A stretch of 62,000 bases of DNA from Adiantum capillus-veneris (lineage: Eukaryota; Streptophyta; Polypodiopsida; Polypodiales; Pteridaceae), in the NCBI GenBank assembly GCA_014529385.2, contig CM043953.1, forward strand, positions 81,104,338 through 81,166,337. Direction: 5' to 3'. Each line of letters begins with the position of its first letter. Positions within the stretch are counted from its first letter, which is position 1. This document shows positions 43,918 through 53,100 of this stretch, one piece after another. The position numbers and the translations under genes are program-made. The notes beneath the pieces are model-generated. The model ran no database searches. It saw only the letters and a list, made by a program, of their open reading frames with translations, and had not been told where the DNA came from.

Positions 43918-45069
43918 TTACGGGGACTTACTTGGCCGAACAAAACCCCTGTCAAGATAATCTTTCAGCTGTCGTTGAATCTCGTCGTCCTCGGTTTTAC
44001 TAAACCGATAGGGCTGCTTTGAGAAGGGCTGACTACCAGCCACCAACTCAATGCCATGATCTACTCCTCTCGAAGGTGGCAAGCCAAGAGGTAGATCATA
44101 AGGAAAAACATCCTTGCAATCAATCATGATTTCTCGGATAAGGTTGGATTCGTCGAAATTCCCAAGTTCAACAGAAGAACATGAAATATTTTTGCGAAAT
44201 TTAGTGACAGAAGTACCAAGCACTACTGAATCAAACCAAGCAGATGGTACACATTGATAAAAGTCAACCTCAGAAGACTTTATTTCTTTATACATTTCCA
44301 AAGCAGTAACAACTGGTATTGCAAAACCATTATTTACAGACTTCTGATTACAAAGCGACACAGATACATGAGGCATGTTCTGCTTGACAAAAACAAGAGA
44401 GTGATGTACATAGTCTATATACAATGAATTTTGTTTATCATAAAACCATGGAATCCCTAAAATAGCATCTGCTCTGTCCAAGCGCATGATGTGGAAATCC
44501 AGGTTCTCTTTGTAATCAGCTAGCTCGAGCGACAAGTCTGGAACCATCTGATTCCATACATCCGTATCCACGCCACAAGCCATCTTCATGTGATACTCAT
44601 GGTCATTGTCCCGCGTCCGCAGGCTCAGTTTATGCACCAATTTTGCATCCACAAAATTGTGTGAGCTTCCATTATCAAGGAGTACGGTCACATCGTGACC
44701 ATTGATCTTCCCGGGAAAACGGAGAAGATCGTGCTTACCAAACACTTTGGTGCTAAAAGTACAATTAGTGCATGAATTGTGCGCTAAATAATGGATTTCA
44801 ACTTGAACAACATCAGAGTTATCTGAGATCTCGTGAATTTGAACCGAAGGACGGCCTTGCGGTTTCTTCGTCTTCTTCTTGGGGCAATCTTTGATTTGGT
44901 GACCCGTCTGGCCACATCCGAAGCAAGCCCCCTTCTTCACTGCATCAACAACTGAAGCATTTTTTACTTTCTTCTTCTCCTGAGAAGATCGTGGCGGTGA
45001 TTTGGACTTATGCTGGAATCGGGGTCGCTTCCTCGAAGCACCCTCACCGGATTGATGGTCTGCGTTCAT
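43918..45069 (-). pseudogene. CV3 gag end, zinc knuckle, protease and RT connector
   Basis: A 383-residue minus frame. It has a basic N-terminus, a knuckle CFGCGQTGHQIKDC (residues about 54-67), retropepsin HDVTVLLDNGSSHNFVDAKL (DNGS where DSGA or DTGA is usual), RLDRADAILGIPWFYD, and the connector DVFPYDLPLGLPPSRGVDHGIEL followed by the start of RT (FVRPSKSP). The DNG change probably impairs protease. Confidence 0.9.
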
Positions 45070-45896
45070 TTCTTCTCATAATTCGCTCCATTTATTAAAT
45101 GGAACGTCCTAGCCTTTGCCACTGCATCCTCGACGTCTGTCGGGGCTTTGTCTTTGATTAAGGCCCAACGGTAATCCTCATGTACTCCCAGCAAGTACAT
45201 GTGCACCGCGTGCGTAGAATCCACCTTGCAGAAGGTGAGCGCCTCTTTGAAAGCTGTCGTATACTTATCAAAAGACAGAGTTTTCATCTAAAGACTCTGT
45301 AGTTTGGCATAAGTTTTCAAAGGGTCCATATTAGCGAAATCCCTTTTGAATTTCACACAAAAATCAGCCCACGTCGTAGGCTTCTTTGTCATGTCCCGCC
45401 ACCAGGTAAGCGCCTTACTGCGCAGATAAAGAGGAATCGTCTGAATCCTCCGTTCATCATGCTCCCCATGGAGATCAAAATACGTGGGTCATTGATGTAG
45501 CCAATTATTTACGGCGAGTTTCGTACACTCCTTCTCTTCCCTTGAGAAATTTGTAGTTTTGTACGGAATCGTGGCAGTCCGACCACCCTGTGAACGCCCA
45601 AAAGCAGCAATCTGCATCCGCAATTGCTAGAGATGGGTTTCGCCCTCTGAAATACGCGCAGTCGTTGACTGAGCCATATTGTCGAGAATAGAGAGTCGGG
45701 AACTGAGCCCTTGCACGACCCCTTCGAGAGAGGCCAAGCGAATGTTCGTCTGAACGTTCGCGTTTTCTAGAGCGGTAACACGCTTGTCGAAACTCTGGAA
45801 AGTACTTGTAATCCATGTGTAGAGAGCATGCGTGAATGGAATTTGGATATTACCTGGCGCGTTGTCATGCTGCACATCTGAGCTAGAGGAATCCAT
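45070..45896 (-). pseudogene. CV3 gag N-terminal part
   Basis: The minus frame from ATG at 45,896 encodes a coiled-coil-like start (FQSFDKRVTALENANVQTN, then SLEGVVQGLSSRLSILDNM). After a shift near 45,627 come the gag core segments, with 45,287-45,066 (TTAFKEALTFCKVDSTHAVHMYLLG) as the last. Stops near 45,490 and 45,290 break it. Confidence 0.75.
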
Positions 45897-46077
45897 GGCT
45901 AAGTGCGTGAAAAACTGGAAATTTCACGCGAAACTGGACCTTTTTTGCACTTTCCGTTCGCGAAAAGCTGATGTTTGAGGAGCTCCACGTGTCGGTGTGA
46001 GCGTCTGAAGGCGAGCAGGTGATGGCGGAAGCGCGGGAGCCCGAGCAGGTGAGAGAGAGGAGCAGAAGAACCAAAAT

Positions 46078-46526
46078 TGAGTTCTGTGTAAAACTTATGC
46101 TAGTTTTTGTAAGTGAGTTTTAATAAACTCAGCTTTCATACCTTCTTTAAAAGAATTCGAAGTGTCCAGCCCCCCTTTTCTTTTAAATAACCTTGGTCAT
46201 TTAAATAAAATGCCACTTAGGAGAGTGAAATAAACAAGGCAGTGTGGAAATTTAGCGCAAGGCTTAAAAGCTGCCAGCGTAAGAGGGAAACGGCGCTCGT
46301 AGAGAGAGGAGATCACGACGCGTGCCCAGAAGGAGGTAGGAATCAAGGCTTGTGTCCTCTGGCACTCTGCCAGTAGGGGTCGATAATTGCAAATGAGGCC
46401 TTGGCCTCCCTTTTATAATAATGGCCGGCTACACTGGCCGTGTTCACACTACGTCCGCTCGGACACTGGACGCTCATCCCGACGACATCTAGGCTAGATC
46501 CCCTCTCCTGTGAGCGGGACATAACA
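46078..46526 (-). repeat. CV3 5' LTR region
   Basis: It ends GGGACATAACA next to the target duplication. The part from about 46,370 matches the left LTR; left of that the two differ. A presumed primer site lies around 46,060-46,077, where the minus strand reads TTTTGGTTCTTCTGC. The 46,078 start is an estimate. Confidence 0.55.
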
Positions 46527-46565
46527 CCTCTGCTGTCAAAGAACTCCATTGTATCAGCTCAACCC

Positions 46566-46597
<32 letters not shown>

Positions 46598-46757
46598 TTG
46601 TATCCTCTTCGTATCAGCTTTCTCCCCACCCCTACCCACTATTTTCTTTTCAGTTCTTTGTACTTTTTGTACCCAGACCTGGTATTAGATTCACCACATG
46701 TAATCTCTTGGTCTCATAGGTCGTTCTGGCCTTTTGAAGACATTAATATTACATTTC

Positions 46758-46760
<3 letters not shown>
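46522..46760 (+). mobile_element. TC-LINE copy H, right part with tail
   Basis: It resumes with CCTCTGCTGTCAAAG and continues to the family tail at 46,670-46,760 in the same order as copy G 40,055-40,264. It contains a run of 31 C. Confidence 0.85.
46567..46597. repeat. Poly-C run of 31
   Basis: A perfect C homopolymer inside the copy H 3' UTR. Copy G has only CCCTTTG and CCCC at this place. It may be a real expansion or a sequencing artefact. Confidence 0.9.

Positions 46761-46820
<60 letters not shown>
46761..46820. repeat. (TC)n tract joining copies H and I
   Basis: About 30 TC units following the copy H tail and followed by copy I. Confidence 0.95.
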
Positions 46821-46822
<2 letters not shown>

Positions 46823-46935
46823 GCCGGGATATGGATCATATGATCATGATGATGTCACCTCTTTTGGTCTCATAGGTTTTTTAGGCCCTTTGCGGACGTT
46901 AATATATATTTCGTTTCATTTCTCTCTCTTTTAGG
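46821..46935 (+). mobile_element. TC-LINE copy I, tail-only fragment
   Basis: About 110 bp with the tail signature (TTGGTCTCATAGG, TTAGGCCCTTTGCGGACGTTAATA) and ending CATTTCTCTCTCT. It lies only about 55 bp before the first visible acetyl-CoA synthetase exon, inside the preceding intron. Confidence 0.72.
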
Positions 46936-46990
46936 TAATCTTCGGAAACATTCCTAGACTTTATCAAGTGAATTGTCACATTTTTTTCAG

Positions 46991-47162
46991 GTAGTTTTTG
47001 CTGGGTTTTCAGCTGAGGCTTTGGCTGGACGCATACTAGACTGCCATCCAAAAGTGGTCATAACATGTTCGGCATTCAAACGTGGAAATAAGCTAATAGA
47101 CCTCAAGACAATTGTGGATGCCTCATTGCAGCTATGTCTAGATCGTGAAAACTTCTCCATAG
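46991..47162 (+). CDS. ACS: Acetyl-CoA synthetase exon a
   Basis: Preceded by TTTTTTTCAG and followed by GTAATG. It encodes [18 protein letters not shown] through ENFSI plus one base. In homologues the preceding residues are IGAVHS, expected in an upstream exon that is not found in the window. Confidence 0.9.
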
Positions 47163-50100
47163 GTAATGTTTAGCTTATTGTGTAGTTGCTTGTCATTTCA
47201 AGTTCAAAAGAATTTTTGCAACTACTTGCATCTCTAGTTCACTGTGATTGCGGAGTTCTAAAGAGAACAAAGGATAACTAATCTCACAGCTGGAATTTCA
47301 TGCATGCTTTAAACCATTATGTGGAATGGCGGGTGAATATGATGATTTATGATGCTTGCAGACACATGCCTTGTTTATCATAACCATCGAGCTTCTTTGC
47401 GTGAGGACACTTCTTGGAAAGGCGGGCGTGATCTATGGTGGCAGGTGATCCAAGTTTATATGTTTGGGCTTGTAGTTCTGCATTGATGTCCGATGAACTC
47501 CTGACCTTGTAAGTAATAAGCTTTCCTTGAGGATTTGCTTTCAGGATGTCATACCAGGTATGGCTAAGGAAGCTCCTCTTGAATGGATGGAAGCTGAGGA
47601 TCCTCTTTTCATGCTCTATACAAGTGGATCAACAGGAAAACCAAAGGCAATATGAAGTTCCTTTCTCTATATATATTTGTCTGTTCTAGTGACTGTTTTG
47701 TTCACTTGAAGGGGCAGCAAGGAACTGTTTTCAAGGAAACCCAAGTGTTGGAGAAAACTAGTCAATAAAAGCACCTCAAGGCCACATATATTAAGCGTAA
47801 ATTCCATGCTATGGAAGGTGCTACTTATAATTTCAGAAAAAAACATCAAGGGCAGATATTGAGGTCAACTTCAATAGGAAATACGATTACAATGAGACTG
47901 TGCAAATGAATGTGCATACTAGAAGATAATTTGGCTCTTAAAGGATTTTTCTTGGCTCTTTCCTTGAGCAGATCTCGTAGCCTTATCAACAAATTTAACA
48001 TATAAGGAATGTTTTCTCATGCATAATCTCTCTCTTAGAACTGATGTTGAGCACCGAGTCAGCACTGAAGCTTTGCAACTGCTTTGTATGGAAGAGCTGA
48101 AGTAGGAGTGTAATCGGCTGGCACCACGTGCCAATGGGAGAATCATGTAAACTGACTTTAAAACAACAGGAAAATAACTGAGAACACTTCACACTTCTAA
48201 AGATGAGTTGACACATAAGAGCTAATGTTGAGAACACTCTCTTAGAACTACTGGTGAGCGCCAAGTCAGCACTGAAGTAGGAGTGTAATCGGCTGGCACC
48301 ACGTGCCAATGGGAGAATCATGTAAACAGATTGTAAAACAACAGGAAAATAACTAAGAACACTTCACACTTCTAAAGATGATTTGACACATAAGAGGGTG
48401 GATTCCCCTTCAGAAAGTGCTGGCGGCCCCTCAACTAGGCACCCTGGCAATATTGTTAATGACTTGTCGTCATTACAAGTGTTTTGTGTGAGCTCACTCA
48501 CATGATCTGAGTATTAACGGGACCCTGACCTAGCTTTTATAGGCACTTAGCTGTAAAAGCAACTTAAATAAATGTACTTTCGACAATTGTGCCCAAAAGC
48601 ACTCTGTTATTTGCATTAACTGCCCAAAAGCAAGGCATGGCCAAAATTCCCACGTAAACAGCCATGTCAGCATCTATACGGATGCCACATGATAAGTCCG
48701 TATTGTCTCCCAACATTCACATTGCGATTCCCACGGTGATTCTCACCTTTCACAAGCTTGCCCCTGTTGGCTCTAAGACACTCCTCCAATTAGGTGTGTA
48801 GGGTGGGCAACCGCCATATCATTTTGTGTCCCCCCCTCAAACAAAAAAAAAAAAAGATCAATGTCCTTTATTACCTCTGCAGAACTGGAAAAGTACCAAA
48901 GTCAAGAGATACCGACTCCATCTTGCAGACATGCCAGTGACCATCTCCACAAGAAAGTACACTCACAAAGCTTGCACTGGCACGTGTCCTAATTCGCACT
49001 CGAGTTCAAACAACATGTATCAACATCCTTATCCCCTCCCCACGGGACCTCATATGTTTTTTTTGATTCGCACTAGACCTATCTAGCCATCACATTCAAG
49101 GCTACACTTACCTCTATCGACTAGAGTTACCTATCTAGTCTGTTAGGGTACAGTCCTTGGATTGTGTCCAACGGTACAAAGAACCGTTATAACGAGTCCT
49201 AGCCTTGGTCCAACCATTACATTGGGTTGATAAATCAACACCATTTTTCCATCAATTCCAATGGAAGGTCTATTAAAATAAAAATAGTTTAACAAAACAA
49301 AGTATCAAAGCAAGTGGAGGAATCTTCAAACATGTGAACTCAAAGAAGGTGATGTTTGGAGAAGATTTTGAGTTCCTAGGAGGATTGATTAATGAAGCAA
49401 TGCCGCAAGATATGCTGAAGAAGTAACAATCCCCGGCTCAATGAAAAAAGCTGTCCAGAAGGTAGAAACTGAAGACTGCAAAGATAAACAAATCCCATAA
49501 AGCGAGTGTAGTGCAACCCATCTTTAAATACTTTGGTTCCAGGGGCCTCCGATTAAACTTGCGGAAATTTTCCTGATTTCTTCAAGGAAATGCTCAAAAT
49601 CTCGCAGAGGTAGGTGAGGGCTAGGGAAGAGGGTGTAGGCCAGGCCGAGGGAGTAGATATGGGCGAGATAGGAAGGGGGTTGGGGTGGGTAGGGGCGAGG
49701 GGGTTGGTCTAGATAGGGGCGAGAGGAAGGGGCTAGATAGGGGCGAGGGGGAGGGGGAGGGGGAGGGGGGGGGTAGGGGCGAGGGCAAGGGAGAGGTGGA
49801 GAGGAGCGAGGGGAGAGAGGGTAGGGGCGAGTGGGAGGGAGGAGGTGGGTAGGGGCGAGTGGGGGTAGAGGGAGGTGGGTAGGGGCGAGTGAGGGTGTGA
49901 GGGGGTGGGTAAGGGCGAGGGTAGGGGCGAGGAAGAGAGAGGGTAGGGGCGAGGAGGAGAGAGGGTAGGGGCGAGGGGGCCTGGGTGGGGGCAAGGGTAA
50001 GGGAGAGGAGAAGAGGGGTGAGGGTAAGGGAGAGGTGGAGAGGGGCAAGTGGGAGGGAGGCGGTGGGTAGGGGCGAGTCGGGGGGTCGGTAGTGGGTAGG

Positions 50101-53100
50101 GGCGAGTCGTGGGGTCGGGGTAGGGGCGAGTGAGGGTGTGAGGGGGTGGGTAGGGGCGAGGGAGAGAGGAGGTGGGTTGTAGGTAGGGGCGAGGGTAGGG
50201 GGTGGGTGCACATGCACTTGCACGGATAGCCTCCCATTCAACTTTGAATTTGTGGTAGTCTGATTCCCGGCAGAAGGTGCTATGTTGATTCCTGGCAGAA
50301 GGTGCACATAGCAGTATACCCACTGGTCTTCCCGCTAGTTCTACAAACCAATCTCCTCCAAAATCAGTATTGCTTGATGATGTAACCTTGAATGAGGCTA
50401 ACCCTATCTTCTGTGACACGGGCCATAGCAATCTGCTCTCCATCTTGTCTAGCAGCGTGGGGTGGGTACAAGAGTCACAGAATTTTCTTCCTTTTACTCG
50501 GTCTGGAGATGGCACTGCTAAAGAATGCCCTGTAGGTGAAGAGGTTGTTGTGTCAAGGGTCAGAGAGACATCATGAGCAGGGAACTCATCAAGCTTGAAA
50601 CCAACATTATTTTGTTGTATCCCGCCTTGAGGAAGCTCGGTGAAGGGGAGTTCACTAGACACAAAGGACAGCTTATTCTTGGTCGGAGAAGCAGACACCA
50701 ATGGGGCTGATGATGAGGGGGGGGTTGAACTCCTATAGAGGAGATGTGTTTCCGCTACTGTGAATCCTCGTAGGCTCACCCAATCCAAAGGCTTCCACCA
50801 AGGGCGCATGGTGAGTAGGTGCTATGACCTCCACCCTTTGAGGTGACTCAAGAGGCTCATTGGGTTAGTTACTGTGGAAACATTGGAAGAGGGTGTACCC
50901 TCAGGCAAAGATTGAATAGAGACTCCATAACAAGGCATAGATTTGGTAGCGTCCAACCACTCCAGCAGATCTTCATCTGACCCGTCAGGTGGAGTAGGCA
51001 GTTCCATTTCAAGGTTGGTCTCTAGGGACAAAGAGCTATGCCATACGACGGGATTCATGCCTCCTTCTAGGCGAATGGGCTACATTGGGAAGCACATGGC
51101 ATCGTTTCCCCAATCATGAAGTGCTTTCATGTGTCGTAGCCATGGTCTACCGATGAGCAATGGAAATCTGCCCTCAACCTGGGGAAGACGAACCACAACA
51201 AAATCCAAGTTAAAGGTAAAGTCTTGTACCTGAGAGGCACTGTCCACTATGCCCACTGGGTAGATTGTCTGTTGGTCGGCCAATGTAACTGTGAAGGGAG
51301 CAGGGCGAGTAGGCTATAGACCTAGAGCTAACATAGCGAACTCGGGCATCAGATTGATGCCAGATCCACCATCCACTATCACTCCTGAGAATGGCCACCC
51401 CAAGACAGACATGGTGAGACGAGGGCTCCTATAATCAGTGAGGGGGGCAGCGGGATAGGATATCGTATAGGACTCTGATGGTTGCACTGGGAGGTGCCCG
51501 CCACTAGGACCTGCTTCGGGGTAAAGGGATTGAATAATTGCAAGGGTGTCACTTTTGAAACTCGCATCTAGCCGTAGCATGTCATAGAGGGACACTTGTT
51601 GGAAGGCGTTCTTCAAGACTGTCTCTGTTGTAAGATTTTCTTGTTCAACCAGTGGTTTCTTTGGTGCCTTGAACTTCTGTTGATCGGAATCTGCTTCCAA
51701 GAAGGCTTCATCAGCTTCCAAGAAGGCTTCATCAATATCCGAGAGCAAAGATTTGGATTCTTGCTTGTCACTGGGTGAGGGCTTGTCAACAGCTGAAGGC
51801 AGGGTATCCACTATTGTGAGAATGTGTGGGGGAGTTGAACTTGCTGGAATGCTAAGACCAAGAGCGGCTCTCTGGGCCCGAGTGAGGACGCCCGCTGGCT
51901 CCTCTACCAACTGCAGCTTATTTTGAGGTGTAACTACGTGGGTAGAAGGGGGTGGCTGAGGAACGGTGCTAACTGCTATCAGATTGAGCTTGGGAAAGGT
52001 AAACTCATTCTAGCTTTGACTTGGGTTCGAAGCTGTGGATGCACGAAGTTTAGGGAAATCCTTATTGTAGTGATCCTTCGTTTCAGGGCAATGACGGCAA
52101 GGAGGGGACCCTTCTAGCAGGGGGCATTTGCTTTGCTAATGACCATATTCAATGGGTCGATTCAATGGGCGAGTCGAAGGGCGAGGTGGTCCTTGCTCCT
52201 GGTGCATGGAGTTGGAGGTGGAGGCAAAGAAGATTTGAGGTGATGAGAAAGCATGGGTAGATAAAAGCTCTAAGAGGGAAAAGTGCTCTGCATACCTTGC
52301 ATAGGAGAGGCTGTCAGCAAAGGTGGCATGTGGTTTGGATGGCCATTGGTGGAAACCATGTTGGATGGAGGTGGTGGCCCTTGTTGAAGAGTAGGACCAA
52401 GACTTTGTTGTATTTGCCTCAATCCCTTGAGGTAGTAGCAATCCTTGTCCTCGTGTCCAGACTTGCCACAAAAGTGGCAGTAAACCAGAAGGGGTCATTC
52501 ATGTGGAGGGTACCCTAGAGAGCGGCATGAGCTACACCAAACCATAGCCTTAGTCTCCTGCTGAGACTTGATCTCTTCTAGCTCGCTCTTGATTTGTTCC
52601 AATGCCTCGTGATGTGGAGGCTTCTCCTGTATAAGAGAGAAGAACCTCTCCTCTTGAAGAGCTCGCTATAACTTTAGGGCTTCTAGTTCCCTCCGTAAAG
52701 AAGTTAACGGATCAGAAGGACTTTCCAAAAACACTAAGGGGAACTCTACCTGAGGGGGGTCGGTGAACAACTTCCTAGCTCCTTCTATCCTAGTAGAAAC
52801 CGCGACAAACTCTTCCAGAGTGGCGTCAGGTCGGAGACTCGGAGTTTTTGCTGGGAATTTTGGAAAGCTCCTTCTCCACCCACTTCTTAACCATAAATTC
52901 ACCCGGTTACTGAGGAAGCTTGGCCACCAGAGACTTTGTTCTGGTCATGAGCTCTGCAAAAGTCTCATGTGGCTAGAGCATCACGTTGGCCAACTCATCC
53001 AGGACCTTCTCTTGGAAGTCCCCTGGCCTGAAAGCTTCACAGAGCTGTCGTTGTAAGTGGCCCAAGTTGTAAGTGGTTCTCTGCAAACTTACTGTACCAT

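Larger units (their letters stand above)
41181..46526 (-). mobile_element. CV3: chromovirus inserted in LINE copy H, with target duplication
   Basis: A 5.35-kb minus-strand Ty3/gypsy element. The host LINE reads ...GATG CCTCT on the left and CCTCT GCTGTC on the right, a 5-bp target duplication; joining them restores the order seen in copy G. Reading on the minus strand: LTR, gag, knuckle, protease, RT, remnant RNase H, integrase, chromodomain, polypurine tract, LTR. Frames are broken at several places and most of RNase H is missing. Confidence 0.9.

Noticed and set aside
47647-47660. In-frame stop after exon c (GCA ATA TGA) as proof of a pseudogene
   Set aside because: The GC donor before it and the exact continuation of the protein in exon d at 59,149 explain it as intron sequence.
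48826-49086. 86-codon open frame
   Set aside because: No recognisable motif, begins in a poly-A run and lies in an intron.
49290-49430. Coding-looking stretch [21 protein letters not shown]
   Set aside because: Resembles real protein sequence, but I cannot place it in a family and it is short.
49524-50809. Long Pro/Leu/Ser-rich minus-strand frames
   Set aside because: The minisatellite lacks stops in several frames because of composition. The beginning of one is genuine T3 tail, but the proline-rich part is not evidence of a protein. The same applies to 21,233-22,054 and 31,150-31,626.
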